A stretch of DNA of 64,000 nt, taken from positions 612,001-676,000 of the forward strand of contig NZ_KV440950.1 in the NCBI RefSeq assembly GCF_001636405.1. Reading direction: 5' to 3'. The notes under the pieces were generated by a model that was not told where the DNA came from, searched no databases, and was given only the letters and a program-made list of their open reading frames with translations. Below are positions 42,243 to 51,668 of this stretch, one piece after another. Each line of letters opens with the position of its first letter. Position 1 is the first letter of the stretch. The position numbers and the translations under genes were made by a program. The DNA comes from Peribacillus frigoritolerans. Its GTDB lineage: Bacteria; Bacillota; Bacilli; Bacillales; DSM-1321.

Positions 42243-43415
42243 ATGGAAGAACAAAATAAATTTTCATCTCGAATAGATTTTTCTTTGGTCACAATATTGC
42301 TGTTATTATGCGTTGGAAGCTGCCTGGCAATCTATAGTGCCCAAACGACTGGACAGTACGCTGAAAACTTCTTAATAAAACAAATTTTTTGGTATATAGT
42401 GGGGATAGGAATCGTATTAGGGTTCATCACACTGGATTCGGACCAGTTGAAGAAAATCTCTTGGTACGCTTATGGCTTCGGATTATTTTTACTTTTTTTG
42501 CTGATCATTATGCCGGAAAGCATCGTTCCTGTCCGGAATGGTGCGAAAAGTTGGTTCATCATTCCGGGAATCGGTTCGATTCAGCCATCGGAATTCATGA
42601 AGGTTTTCCTGATCCTGGCTTTAGCGAATGTCATATCGAACCATCATCTCAAAAACACGCTGAAAACGATTCAAACGGATATCTGGCTGCTTATTAAAAT
42701 CGGTCTTGTGACCGGTGCCCCTTTATTGTTAATCATGCAACAGCCTGATTTGGGCACCTCGCTTGTCATCATGTCAATCATGCTCGGAATGATTTTCATA
42801 TCAGGGGTATCATGGAAGATCCTGCTGCCGATCGTTTCGGGGGGAGTTGTCGTCGCTTCCACGGTCCTGTACTTTGTACTTTGGAAGCCGGAAATCCTGG
42901 AAAAATACCTAGGGGTAAAATCTTATCAATTCGGCCGTATCTATTCTTGGCTGGATCCATATAATTATGCCAGCTCCGAAGGGTATCACTTAACCAAATC
43001 CTTACTGGCCATCGGCTCCGGCCAGACCACAGGAAAGGGAATCGGTTCAAGGGAAGTGTATTTGCCCGAGAGTCATTCGGATTTCATTTTCAGCATCATC
43101 GGTGAAGAATTCGGCTTCATCGGATCAAGCATCATCATTTCCTTGTTTTTCCTATTGATTTACCACATAACAAAAACGGGAATGGACACGAAAAATAACT
43201 TCTATACATATATCTGTGTTGGCGTTATAAGCATGTTGACGTTCCACGTTTTTCAAAATATCGGCATGACTGTAGGCCTTTTGCCGATTACGGGGATTCC
43301 GCTTCCATTTGTCAGTTATGGAGGAAGCTCGCTCATGGGGAACATGATGGCGATGGGCTTAATATTCAGCATTCGGTATCACTATAAGAAGTATATGTTT
43401 TCCACGGATATCTAA
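42243..43415 (+). CDS. SEDS-family peptidoglycan polymerase (RodA/FtsW/SpoVE type)
   Basis: A 390-residue protein with about ten membrane helices. SEDS hallmarks are 'NGAKSWFIIPGIGSIQPSEF', 'QQPDLGTSLVI', 'YHLTKSLLAIGSGQTTGKG' and 'PESHSDFIFSIIGEEFGFIG', plus the final 'TGIPLPFVSYGGSSLMGNMM'. These proteins polymerise lipid II glycan strands with a partner class B PBP. The absence of division genes nearby leaves RodA-like (elongation) or a sporulation role open; I lean to a RodA paralogue. ATG 42243 has AAGGGAGA upstream. Confidence 0.85.
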   Translation: MEEQNKFSSRIDFSLVTILLLLCVGSCLAIYSAQTTGQYAENFLIKQIFWYIVGIGIVLGFITLDSDQLKKISWYAYGFGLFLLFLLIIMPESIVPVRNGAKSWFIIPGIGSIQPSEFMKVFLILALANVISNHHLKNTLKTIQTDIWLLIKIGLVTGAPLLLIMQQPDLGTSLVIMSIMLGMIFISGVSWKILLPIVSGGVVVASTVLYFVLWKPEILEKYLGVKSYQFGRIYSWLDPYNYASSEGYHLTKSLLAIGSGQTTGKGIGSREVYLPESHSDFIFSIIGEEFGFIGSSIIISLFFLLIYHITKTGMDTKNNFYTYICVGVISMLTFHVFQNIGMTVGLLPITGIPLPFVSYGGSSLMGNMMAMGLIFSIRYHYKKYMFSTDI

Positions 43416-43417
43416 TA

Positions 43418-43450
43418 ATAAAGCCGGCCCCCGATGGGCCGGCTTTATTT
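43418..43450 (+). terminator. Intrinsic terminator after the SEDS gene
   Basis: ATAAAGCCGGCCC (43418-43430) pairs perfectly with GGGCCGGCTTTAT (43436-43448), loop CCGAT, then TTG. Confidence 0.85.
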
Positions 43451-43497
43451 GTAGCAAAAAAACAAAAGGAGCAGAATCCACCCCCCTGAATGTTTGT

Positions 43498-43833
43498 TTA
43501 TTGAATGTTCGTTCCAGATGGAAATTGATTTTTATAACCGGAAAATTGTTGATGCGATTGGCTTAAGCTGGAAGCTTGCGCCTTTTCTAAACTATACCAG
43601 CCTTTTTCGAACATAAGGTTATAGAGTTCACGCTGCATCTCCTGATTTTCTTTGGAAATGGAGAAAATGTCTTGGAATAATGCTTGATTGCTCATTTCAT
43701 GCAAGGCAACGGAAAGGGAGTTACAAAAGTACTTTTCAGTTGTGAGCATATCATTTATAAAATCCCTGTCATTCATTTGCGGTGTTTTTGCCACGGGAGA
43801 TTCAGGGTTTTGGACTTTGTTTTCATTGGGCAT
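43498..43833 (-). CDS. CotF-like spore coat protein
   Basis: A small helical protein of 111 residues of the CotF family: 'MNDRDFINDMLTTEKYFCNS' and 'FQDIFSISKENQEMQRELYN' form the ferritin-like four-helix core, then 'LMFEKGWYSLEKAQ' and a Q/S-rich tail. CotF-type proteins are built into the spore coat. ATG 43833 has AAAGGAGGG about 7 nt upstream; TTG 43836 is less likely. It lies 13 nt after a second CotF-like gene on the same strand. In B. subtilis the matching position carries yusN. Confidence 0.82.
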   Translation of the reverse strand: MPNENKVQNPESPVAKTPQMNDRDFINDMLTTEKYFCNSLSVALHEMSNQALFQDIFSISKENQEMQRELYNLMFEKGWYSLEKAQASSLSQSHQQFSGYKNQFPSGTNIQ

Positions 43834-43846
43834 CAAGAACCCTCCT

Positions 43847-44125
43847 TTATTGATATTGTTGTTGACTCTGATTTTGGTCCGGGTTCAAATGTTTCAAAAT
43901 GGTATCGTAATGGCGTTGATGCATGAGTCCGCACCGATTTAACGCATCAATGATTTGCGGGTCCTTACATTGTGTGGCAAAAAAATGTGCCTTTTTAACC
44001 GCATTCAGATTCCATGCAAGCATATCGGTTAAGTATAAGCTATCTTTCACCGAAACCATCTCCGGCGGCTGTTTCATAAAGCCGGTCGACTGCTGTTGGC
44101 TATTAAACGAATTTTGCTGTTCCAT
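43847..44125 (-). CDS. CotF-like small spore protein
   Basis: A 92-residue helical protein, first of the two CotF-like genes. 'SVKDSLYLTDMLAWNLNAVK' and 'MHQRHYDTILKHL' match the CotF helix pattern; both ends are rich in Gln and Asn. Likely a coat or spore-associated protein. GAGGAGG lies 7 nt before ATG 44125, with another ATG 3 nt upstream. The pair is divergent from the proline dehydrogenase gene. Confidence 0.75.
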   Translation of the reverse strand: MEQQNSFNSQQQSTGFMKQPPEMVSVKDSLYLTDMLAWNLNAVKKAHFFATQCKDPQIIDALNRCGLMHQRHYDTILKHLNPDQNQSQQQYQ

Positions 44126-44273
44126 CATTCTACCTCCTCATGTGTTCTTTAATCGGGCTTAATTTTCCCTTCATGAAATTTTTTATTCTTGATTCTAAAT
44201 ATCTGAAAAATGAATTAAATGGTAAAATAATCTTGTGCATCTATTTTCCAAAATGATTTGGAGGGGAATGCAG

Positions 44274-45191
44274 ATGGAAAGGATTTTGAAAAATCTATTC
44301 CTTTTTTTATCAAAGAATAAAGCTATGACACAGGCAGCGAAAAAATACGGGCTGCGGTTTGGTGCATCTCGCTTCGTGGCAGGAGAATCCTTGGATATGG
44401 CATGTGATGTGATTGCTGAACTCAACCGGAAGGGGCTTGCTGTCACCATTGATTATTTGGGTGAATTCATTGAAGATGAACAAGAAGCAGGGAAGATGGC
44501 AGAAGAGTGCATCGAAGCCATCCGGATGATTGGCACAAATGAACTGGATTCACAGTTATCCCTGAAGCTGACCTCGATGGGCTTGGATGTGTCCGAACAA
44601 GTCGTAATGAATAACATGCGGAGAATCTTGGATGAAGCTAGAGCCCATCGTGTTTTCGTGACGCTTGATATGGAAGATTTTCCGCGCTGTCAGCCGACTT
44701 TGGATGTATTCAAAACCCTTAAGTCTGAATATAATGAATTGGGGACTGTCATTCAAGCTTATCTGTATCGTACTGAGAGGGATATTGAAGAGCTGGATGC
44801 ATACCATCCGAATTTAAGACTTGTTAAAGGGGCTTATAAAGAACCAAGGGACGTGGCTTTTCCTGAAAAAAAAGATGTGGATGAGAATTTCAAGAAAATC
44901 ATCAAGAAGCATATGCAAAATGGAAATTACACAGCCGTTGCCACACATGATGATAGTATCATTGATTATACGAGGGACCTAGTCAAAGGTCAGGGAATAC
45001 CCCGGGATTCATTTGAATTTCAAATGTTATATGGCATCCGCACTGAAAAGCAGCTTGAACTTGCTAAAGAAGGATATAAGGTAAGGGTGTATGTTCCTTA
45101 TGGTACGGATTGGTATGGATATTTCATGCGCCGCCTTGCGGAGAGGCCAGCCAATATTGCTTTCGTTTTAAAAGGCCTATTCAAGAAATAG
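44274..45191 (+). CDS. fadM: Proline dehydrogenase (FadM/PutB type)
   Basis: FAD-dependent proline dehydrogenase of 305 residues. The TIM-barrel motifs are 'LTSMGLDVS', 'FVTLDMEDFP', 'GTVIQAYLYRTERDIEEL', 'LRLVKGAYKEP', 'AVATHDDSII' and the C-terminal 'FMRRLAERPANI' that binds substrate. It oxidises proline to pyrroline-5-carboxylate and feeds electrons to the membrane. In B. subtilis the orthologue sits in the same place (yusM, renamed fadM). ATG 44274 is 7 nt after GGAGGGG; an earlier in-frame ATG at 44235 has no ribosome site. Confidence 0.9.
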   Translation: MERILKNLFLFLSKNKAMTQAAKKYGLRFGASRFVAGESLDMACDVIAELNRKGLAVTIDYLGEFIEDEQEAGKMAEECIEAIRMIGTNELDSQLSLKLTSMGLDVSEQVVMNNMRRILDEARAHRVFVTLDMEDFPRCQPTLDVFKTLKSEYNELGTVIQAYLYRTERDIEELDAYHPNLRLVKGAYKEPRDVAFPEKKDVDENFKKIIKKHMQNGNYTAVATHDDSIIDYTRDLVKGQGIPRDSFEFQMLYGIRTEKQLELAKEGYKVRVYVPYGTDWYGYFMRRLAERPANIAFVLKGLFKK

Positions 45192-45196
45192 GAAGC

Positions 45197-45228
45197 GAGA
45201 GCCGCCCCGGAAAAGGGGACGGCTGCTC
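45197..45228 (+). terminator. GC-rich hairpin after fadM
   Basis: AGCCGCCCC (45200-45208) and GGGGACGGCT (45215-45224) pair with a bulge, close after the fadM stop. T run is weak. Confidence 0.55.
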
Positions 45229-45241
45229 AAATCAAGAAGGA

Positions 45242-45373
45242 TTATCTTTTGAACTGATTGTTCTGGCTGTTCACTTTATTGATTCCATGTTGACGTTCAG
45301 AGCCAGGGCCGGCATTGCCTTTAACACTTGCTGCGCTCACGGCTGCTTTAGAAGGATTATCTTTACGCTTCAT
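45242..45373 (-). CDS. yuzL: YuzL-family small protein
   Basis: A 43-residue basic, disordered protein: 'MKRKDNPSKAAVSAASVKG' then 'GPGSERQHGINKVNSQ' and a final 'NNQFKR'. GCAGGAGGTGA lies 9-10 nt before the ATG, a very strong site. The pattern K-x-N/D-PSKA-x-VSAASVKG matches the YuzL family, which sits at the same spot between the proline dehydrogenase and fadN in B. subtilis. Function unknown; amino acid content recalls small spore proteins. Confidence 0.75.
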   Translation of the reverse strand: MKRKDNPSKAAVSAASVKGNAGPGSERQHGINKVNSQNNQFKR

Positions 45374-45540
45374 TATATAAGTCACCTCCTGCCCGGTTAT
45401 TTTTTACTGAAAGGAGGAGAAATAACCGAAAGAACGCGGAGAAAAAAATATATTTTTTCCTGTTTAATCATTGCGGAATTTCCAAATATATTCTATATTA
45501 GTAATAAGAAAAAATATTCAAAATTTTTTTGAATTAAAAA

Positions 45541-45558
45541 TGAATGAACATTCATTCA
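45541..45558. promoter_or_regulatory. FadR (YsiA) operator upstream of fadN
   Basis: TGAATGA-ACAT-TCATTCA fits the B. subtilis FadR consensus TGAATGAnTAnTCATTCA except in the centre, with perfect 7-bp arms. It lies 27 nt before the TTG start of fadN. Repression in the absence of long-chain acyl-CoA is expected for the fadN-fadA-fadE operon. Confidence 0.9.
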
Positions 45559-45584
45559 ATAAATTGTGTAAGGGGGATATAAAC

Positions 45585-47969
45585 TTGGTTCGACAAATAC
45601 GAAAGGCTGCTGTTCTAGGGTCAGGAGTTATGGGATCAGGGATTGCTGCACACCTTGCTAACATCGGCATTCCGACTTTATTATTGGATATTGTACCTCG
45701 TGAACTCACTGAGGATGAAAAGAAAAAGGGACTGACATTAGATAATAAACAAGTGCGTAACCGCATCAGCCAAACGGCGATTACGAAACTTTTAAAACAG
45801 AAACCAGCTCCGCTTTCGGCTAAGGGAAACATCGCGTTGATCGAGGCTGGAAACCTGGAAGATGATATAAGTCGTTTAAAGGATGTCGATTGGATCATCG
45901 AAGTGGTCGTTGAGAAGCTTGAGGTTAAGCAAAGTGTATTCGCCCAGGTTGATCAGCATCGTAAACCAGGAAGCATCGTTTCATCGAATACATCCGGAAT
46001 TTCAATCGAAGCGATGGCAGAAGGACGTTCGGAGGACTTTCAAAAGCACTTCCTGGGAACTCACTTCTTCAATCCGCCGCGTTATCTTAAATTGTTGGAA
46101 ATCATCCCTACTAAGGCAACTTCACCAGAAGTGCTTGAATATATGAAACGATTTGGCGAAGATGTTCTTGGAAAAGGTGTTGTCGAAGCCAAGGATACCC
46201 CCAACTTCATCGCAAACCGCATTGGAACTTATGGTTTATTGATCACTTTGCGGGAAATGCAAAAAGGCGGATACAGTGTCGGTGAGGTCGATTCGGTTAC
46301 AGGTCCGTTGATTGGAAGGGCAACTAGCGCGACTTTCCGGACACTTGACGTCGTTGGATTGGATACCTTTGCACATGTTGCCAGAAACGTTTATGACCAG
46401 GTGGACGGAGAAGAAAAAGAAGTTTTCAAGATACCTGATTTCATGAATGAAATGCTTAAGAATGGGTGGCTTGGAAGCAAGTCAGGACAAGGATTCTTCT
46501 TGAAAAAAGGCAAGGAAATCCTTGAACTGAATCCCGAAACCCTTGAATATGCTGCACGAAAAAGATTAAAAACGCCTTCCATCGAAATGGCTAAACAGGC
46601 CAAGGGCTTGGATAATAAAATGAAAGCGCTTGTTTATAGTGAAGACCGTGCCGGCCAATTGCTATGGAATGTTTTGAATCCGGCGCTTGTGTATTCTGCC
46701 CAGCTGCTTGGGGACATCGCGGATGACATCGTGGCGATCGATCAAGCGATGAAATGGGGATTTGGATGGTCCACAGGGCCATTTGAAACCTGGGATGCGA
46801 TAGGGGTAGAAAAATCGGCAGCCCGAATGGAAGCGGAAGGCATCACCGTTCCGCAATGGGTGAAGGATATGCTCGCTAAAGGCATCACGTCATTCTATAA
46901 AGAAGAAAATGGCATAGTTCACTATTATGATAATGGTGAATATAAAGAGCTTGTCGAAAATCCTAAAGTGATCAATCTTAAAGCGATCAAGAAGCAAAAA
47001 GGCGTAATCAAGAAAAACAGTGGCGCAAGCTTGATCGATATCGGCGATGGAGTGGCTCTGCTTGAATTCACTTCGCCGAATAATGCAATCGGTCTGGATA
47101 TCATACAAATGATCAATGCCGCGGTTGACGAAGCGGAAACGAATTTTAAAGGCCTGGTCATCGGAAACCAAGGAAAGAATTTCTGTGTCGGCGCTAATAT
47201 TGCAATGATGCTTATGGAAGCGCAGGATGACAATATTTTTGAACTCGATATGGTCATCAGCCAATTCCAACAGGCGATGCTTAAAATTAAGTACAGTGCA
47301 GTTCCTGTAGTGGTTGCCCCGTTTAATATGACACTTGGCGGGGGTGCTGAAGTGTCCCTTCCGGCAGCGCGCATCCAGGCAACGACTGAAACGTATATGG
47401 GACTAGTGGAACCTGGTGTCGGCTTGATCCCAGGCGGGGGCGGGACTAAAGAACTTTATGTGAAGACGTTGAGGAATATGCCGAAGGGCGTTGACTTCGA
47501 CTTACAGAAAGTGGCCAACCAAGTATTTGAAACGGTCGCCATGGCAAAAGTTTCGACCTCAGCCGAGGAAGCGAGGGGGAATAATTTCCTTGATTCAGCT
47601 GATGGAATAAGCGTGAATGCAGATCATCAGCTTTATGATGCGAAACAGGCGGTACTTTCCATGCATGAACAAGGCTATACCGCTCCAGCCCGCACAAAGA
47701 TCCCTGTCGTAGGTGAAACTGGATATGCCGCACTGCTATTAGGGGCGGAATCCATGCGCCTTTCAGGATTTTTATCTGAACATGACCTTGTCATAGCCAA
47801 AGAGCTGGCATACGTCCTGGCAGGGGGGAAACTCCCATTTGGCACGGAAGTAGATGAACAGTATATCTTGAACCTGGAAAAACAGGCATTCCTAAAACTG
47901 ATTTCGACTCCGAAATCCCAGGCAAGGATGCAGCACATGCTCGTTAAAGGTAAACCACTCCGTAATTGA
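45585..47969 (+). CDS. fadN: FadN: 3-hydroxyacyl-CoA dehydrogenase / enoyl-CoA hydratase
   Basis: Bifunctional beta-oxidation enzyme of 794 residues. The N-terminal NAD-binding domain has 'VLGSGVMGSGIAAHLANIG' and 'SSNTSGISIEAMAE', followed by the catalytic 'LGTHFFNPPRYLKLLEIIPT'. The C-terminal half is a crotonase domain ('GNQGKNFCVGANIAMM', 'NMTLGGGAEVSLPAARIQ', 'VGLIPGGGGTKELY'). It converts enoyl-CoA to 3-ketoacyl-CoA. Start TTG 45585 gives 'MVRQIRKAAVLGS' like B. subtilis FadN and has AAGGGGGA upstream; the frame is open further upstream, across the FadR box, but that part is not translated in my reading. Confidence 0.93.
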   Translation: MVRQIRKAAVLGSGVMGSGIAAHLANIGIPTLLLDIVPRELTEDEKKKGLTLDNKQVRNRISQTAITKLLKQKPAPLSAKGNIALIEAGNLEDDISRLKDVDWIIEVVVEKLEVKQSVFAQVDQHRKPGSIVSSNTSGISIEAMAEGRSEDFQKHFLGTHFFNPPRYLKLLEIIPTKATSPEVLEYMKRFGEDVLGKGVVEAKDTPNFIANRIGTYGLLITLREMQKGGYSVGEVDSVTGPLIGRATSATFRTLDVVGLDTFAHVARNVYDQVDGEEKEVFKIPDFMNEMLKNGWLGSKSGQGFFLKKGKEILELNPETLEYAARKRLKTPSIEMAKQAKGLDNKMKALVYSEDRAGQLLWNVLNPALVYSAQLLGDIADDIVAIDQAMKWGFGWSTGPFETWDAIGVEKSAARMEAEGITVPQWVKDMLAKGITSFYKEENGIVHYYDNGEYKELVENPKVINLKAIKKQKGVIKKNSGASLIDIGDGVALLEFTSPNNAIGLDIIQMINAAVDEAETNFKGLVIGNQGKNFCVGANIAMMLMEAQDDNIFELDMVISQFQQAMLKIKYSAVPVVVAPFNMTLGGGAEVSLPAARIQATTETYMGLVEPGVGLIPGGGGTKELYVKTLRNMPKGVDFDLQKVANQVFETVAMAKVSTSAEEARGNNFLDSADGISVNADHQLYDAKQAVLSMHEQGYTAPARTKIPVVGETGYAALLLGAESMRLSGFLSEHDLVIAKELAYVLAGGKLPFGTEVDEQYILNLEKQAFLKLISTPKSQARMQHMLVKGKPLRN

Positions 47970-48040
47970 TGAATAGATGAAGATATGGCCAAAACGAGAT
48001 CAATAGATCGATAGCTTAAAAATGAGTAAGGGGGATCCTC

Positions 48041-49219
48041 ATGAAAGAAGCGGTAATAGTAGCTGGAGCAAGGACTCCGGTAGGAAGAGCGAAAAAAGGT
48101 TCTCTTGCTAGTGTACGTCCTGATGATTTAGGGGCTCTTGTCGTAAAGGAAACGTTAAAGCGTGCAGGGAATTATGAAGGAACGATAGATGACCTAATTA
48201 TCGGTTGTGCAATGCCTGAAGCGGAACAAGGATTGAACATGGCGCGTAACATTGGAGCATTGGCAGGATTGCCTTATACAGTACCGGCCATAACGATTAA
48301 TCGTTATTGTTCAAGCGGGCTGCAAAGTATCGCATATGGAGCGGAAAGGATCATGCTCGGCCAAAGTGATACAGTCATTGCAGGCGGGGCGGAATCCATG
48401 AGCCTTTTGCCAATGATGGGCCATGTAACACGTCCGAACGCGAGACTTGCGGAAACGGCACCGGAATATTATATGGGGATGGGTCACACTGCTGAAGCCG
48501 TTGCCAAAAAATACGGCATTTCCCGTGACGAGCAAGATGCATTTTCTGTTAGAAGTCATCAGAAGGCGGCTAAGGCCATTGCAGAAGGAAAGTTTTCCGA
48601 TGAAATCGTACCGGTTGACGTTACCCTTCGTTCAGTGGGGCCAGATCTTAAGTTAAAGGAAAAATCATTTACTTTTACACAGGATGAGGGCGTTCGTCCA
48701 GGAACGACTGCTGAAGTGCTGAAAAAATTAAGACCTGCATTCTCCGTTACGGGATCCGTAACAGCAGGGAATTCATCACAGACGAGTGATGGTGCAGCCG
48801 CGGTCATGGTCATGGACGGGGAAAAGGCTTCTTCCTTAGGGATGAAACCGATGGGTAAGTTCCGTTCCTTTGCTGTAGCAGGAGTACCGCCTGAAATTAT
48901 GGGTATTGGACCGATTGCAGCCATACCTAAAGCTTTGAAGCTAGCGGGTCTTGAATTATCGGATATTGGTTTATTTGAATTGAATGAAGCATTTGCTTCC
49001 CAATCCATTCAAATCATTCGTGAGCTCGGATTGAATGAAGAGATTGTCAATGTAAATGGCGGAGCCATCGCTTTAGGCCATCCACTAGGATGTTCGGGAG
49101 CGAAATTGACATTAAGCCTGCTTCATGAAATGAAGCGCAGGAACCAACAGTTCGGAGTCGTGACAATGTGTATCGGCGGCGGGATGGGTGCTGCAGGAGT
49201 GTTTGAATTAATGGCGTAA
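48041..49219 (+). CDS. fadA: FadA: acetyl-CoA acyltransferase (3-ketoacyl-CoA thiolase)
   Basis: Thiolase of 392 residues. The acyl-accepting Cys is residue 90 in 'NRYCSSGLQSIAYGAER'. The second half has 'NGGAIALGHPLGCSGAKLTL' (His) and 'CIGGGMGAAGVFE' (Cys) that complete the triad. 'AGNSSQTSDGAAAVMVM' is a standard thiolase signature. It performs the last step of beta-oxidation, releasing acetyl-CoA. AAGGGGGA precedes the ATG. It is the second gene of the FadR-controlled operon. Confidence 0.95.
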   Translation: MKEAVIVAGARTPVGRAKKGSLASVRPDDLGALVVKETLKRAGNYEGTIDDLIIGCAMPEAEQGLNMARNIGALAGLPYTVPAITINRYCSSGLQSIAYGAERIMLGQSDTVIAGGAESMSLLPMMGHVTRPNARLAETAPEYYMGMGHTAEAVAKKYGISRDEQDAFSVRSHQKAAKAIAEGKFSDEIVPVDVTLRSVGPDLKLKEKSFTFTQDEGVRPGTTAEVLKKLRPAFSVTGSVTAGNSSQTSDGAAAVMVMDGEKASSLGMKPMGKFRSFAVAGVPPEIMGIGPIAAIPKALKLAGLELSDIGLFELNEAFASQSIQIIRELGLNEEIVNVNGGAIALGHPLGCSGAKLTLSLLHEMKRRNQQFGVVTMCIGGGMGAAGVFELMA

Positions 49220-49287
49220 TCCAAACCCTACCGGAAGCTGTCATGCTTCCGGCGGGTTACTATCTTAAACACATAGGAGGAAATAAC

Positions 49288-51075
49288 ATGTCCAATCAAA
49301 CTACAGATAACCTCATTAAAGGCGGGGCCTTTTTAATAGAAGATATTACGTATGATCAAGTGTTTACACCGGAAGATTATTCTGATGAGCATAAAATGAT
49401 TGCCAAGACTTCCGAGGAATTCGTAGTGAATGAAATTCTGCCGCAGGTTGAACATTTAGAAAACCATGAGTTTGACCGTTCCGTTAAATTACTGAAGCAT
49501 GCAGGTGAAATCGGTTTACTTGGTGCTGATGTTCCTGAGGAATACAGCGGATTGGGTCTCGATAAAATCAGTTCGGCATTGATTACGGAAAAAATGGCAC
49601 TTGCAGGCGGTTTCGGAATTACGCATGGTGCACATGTAGGTATTGGCTCTTTGCCAATCGTATTATTCGGGAATGAAGACCAAAAGAAAAAATACCTTCC
49701 TTTACTTGCAACGGGTGAGAAGATTGCTGCGTATGCCTTAACGGAACCAAGCTCAGGTTCTGATGCCTTGGGAGCAAAAACGACAGCGAAATTGAATGCG
49801 GAAGGAACACACTATATTTTAAATGGCGAAAAACAATGGATTACAAATGCAGGTTTTGCAGATGTCTTCTGTGTATACGCCAAAATCGACGGCGAACAAT
49901 TCTCCGCTTTCATTGTTGAGCGTGATTATAAAGGCGTATCAACTGGGGCTGAAGAAAAGAAAATGGGGATCAAAAGCTCATCTACACGTACTTTAATCCT
50001 CGAAGATGTTCATGTACCAGTCGAAAACCTTTTGGGTGTAGCCGGAAAAGGGCATGTCATCGCTTTCAATATCCTGAATATCGGCCGCTATAAATTAGGC
50101 GTCGGTGCTGTCGGCGGATCTAAACGTGCCCTTGAGATTACAGCTGCTTATACGAATCAACGTCAACAGTTCAAAACGAAAATTTCCGATTTTAACTTGA
50201 CGAAAGAAAAACTTGCAACAATGGCAGCGAAAATTTATGCAGCAGAAAGCTCTGTATATCGTACGGTTGGCCTTTATGATCAAAGACAAAGCAAATTGAC
50301 GGATGAGCAAGTGAAAGATGGGAAATCAATGGCGGCTGCAATCGCTGAGTATGCCATTGAATGTTCATTGAATAAATTCTTTGCTTCCGAAGTATTGGAT
50401 TACGTTACGGACGAAGGCGTACAGCTTCATGGCGGTTATGGTTTCATGCAGGAGTATGAAATTGAAAAAGCATATCGCGATTCCCGTATTAACCGGATCT
50501 TTGAAGGTACAAATGAAATCAATAGATTGCTTGTCCCGGGAACTTTCCTGAAGAAAGCACTTAAAGGGGAATTGCCGCTACTTCAAAAAGCTCAAGGCCT
50601 GCAAGAGGAATTAATGATGATGATGCCGGAAGAACCTGGCGATGAGCCACTGGCACAAGAAAAAATGCTTGTTAGGAACGCTAAGAAAATTGGTATTCTG
50701 GCAGCTGGGCTTGCGGCACAGAAATACGGCAAAAATCTTGATCAAGAACAAGAAATCCTCTCCAACATTGCAGATATCGCATCCCTTGCCTATGCAGCTG
50801 AATCCGTGGTATTGCGTACGGAAAAAGCAATTGCAGCTACAGGTCTGGAGAAGAATAAACAAAAAGTGCTTTACACTGAAATCTTCGTTCAGGAAGCTTT
50901 CAATGAAATAGAACAGCATGCAAAGGAAACGTTAATTGCGGTGGAAACAGGCGATACTCTCCGCATCATGCTTTCGTCGCTCCGTAAGCTGACAAGACAC
51001 ACTCCGATCAATGTCATTGCGAAAAAACGCGAAGCATCCGTCAAAGTAATCGAAACGGAAAAATATGCTCTTTAA
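49288..51075 (+). CDS. fadE: FadE: long-chain acyl-CoA dehydrogenase
   Basis: Acyl-CoA dehydrogenase of 595 residues. The core of about 400 residues has 'ITHGAHVGIGSLPIVLFGNE', 'YALTEPSSGSDALGAKTTA', 'NGEKQWITNAGFADVF' and 'LHGGYGFMQEYEIEKAYRDS', with catalytic Glu in 'IFEGTNEINRLLV'. A further C-terminal helical part (about 430-595) is typical of the B. subtilis YusJ/FadE subgroup. It does the first, FAD-dependent step of beta-oxidation. ATG 49288 has AGGAGG upstream; an ATG at 49243 would add 15 residues without a site. Confidence 0.93.
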   Translation: MSNQTTDNLIKGGAFLIEDITYDQVFTPEDYSDEHKMIAKTSEEFVVNEILPQVEHLENHEFDRSVKLLKHAGEIGLLGADVPEEYSGLGLDKISSALITEKMALAGGFGITHGAHVGIGSLPIVLFGNEDQKKKYLPLLATGEKIAAYALTEPSSGSDALGAKTTAKLNAEGTHYILNGEKQWITNAGFADVFCVYAKIDGEQFSAFIVERDYKGVSTGAEEKKMGIKSSSTRTLILEDVHVPVENLLGVAGKGHVIAFNILNIGRYKLGVGAVGGSKRALEITAAYTNQRQQFKTKISDFNLTKEKLATMAAKIYAAESSVYRTVGLYDQRQSKLTDEQVKDGKSMAAAIAEYAIECSLNKFFASEVLDYVTDEGVQLHGGYGFMQEYEIEKAYRDSRINRIFEGTNEINRLLVPGTFLKKALKGELPLLQKAQGLQEELMMMMPEEPGDEPLAQEKMLVRNAKKIGILAAGLAAQKYGKNLDQEQEILSNIADIASLAYAAESVVLRTEKAIAATGLEKNKQKVLYTEIFVQEAFNEIEQHAKETLIAVETGDTLRIMLSSLRKLTRHTPINVIAKKREASVKVIETEKYAL

Positions 51076-51094
51076 GCAATGAGTCAGAATCCGA

Positions 51095-51128
51095 AAAGGG
51101 AATGCCCGTATAGGCATTCCCTTTATTT
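51095..51128 (+). terminator. Intrinsic terminator of the fadN-fadA-fadE operon
   Basis: AAAGGGAATGCC (51095-51106) pairs perfectly with GGCATTCCCTTT (51113-51124), followed by ATTTCC. Confidence 0.8.
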
Positions 51129-51216
51129 CCTTTGATGAAATCGCATTGGAAATTCAAAAGACATTTCGTTGTATTGCGTGGTAAAAACGGGTATTCTATT
51201 GATAGGTGGTGAAATG

Positions 51217-51573
51217 ATGGGCTTAACATTATATTGGTACCCAAAATGCGGTACATGCCGTAATGCGAAGAAGTGGCTGGATAATCATGAACTGCAATAT
51301 GAAGCGACCCATATAGCGGATAATCCCCCTTCGCGAACTGAAATAGAACAACTATATAAAAACAGCAATTTGGAGTTGAAGAAGTTTTTCAATACTAGCG
51401 GTCAAAAATATCGGGAGCTGGGCTTAAAGGATAAGCTGAAAGAAGCTTCTGAAGCAGAGATGCTTGATATATTGTCCACAGATGGAATGCTTCTGAAAAG
51501 GCCGATTGTTACGGATGGCACCAAAGTGACGGTAGGATTCAAAGAAGAGCAATTCGAACAGGTTTGGAACTGA
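51217..51573 (+). CDS. yusI: ArsC/Spx-family protein YusI
   Basis: A 118-residue thioredoxin-fold protein. The N-terminal 'YWYPKCGTCRNAKKWLDNH' has a C-x-x-C pair, and 'SDGMLLKRPIVTDG' in slightly varied form is the Spx/ArsC loop with the R-P motif. It follows B. subtilis YusI closely. Function is unproven; it may be an arsenate-reductase-like or redox protein. ATG 51217 has AGGTGG 7 nt upstream and starts at the family N-terminus; an upstream GTG/ATG would add a non-conserved leader. Confidence 0.85.
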   Translation: MGLTLYWYPKCGTCRNAKKWLDNHELQYEATHIADNPPSRTEIEQLYKNSNLELKKFFNTSGQKYRELGLKDKLKEASEAEMLDILSTDGMLLKRPIVTDGTKVTVGFKEEQFEQVWN

Positions 51574-51668
51574 AATTTCACAAAATATTTGGTTAATTCC
51601 TTACTTAAACAAACAATCTACCTTATAATGGAATAGATAAAATAAGATGTACATATGGAGGGTTAATT

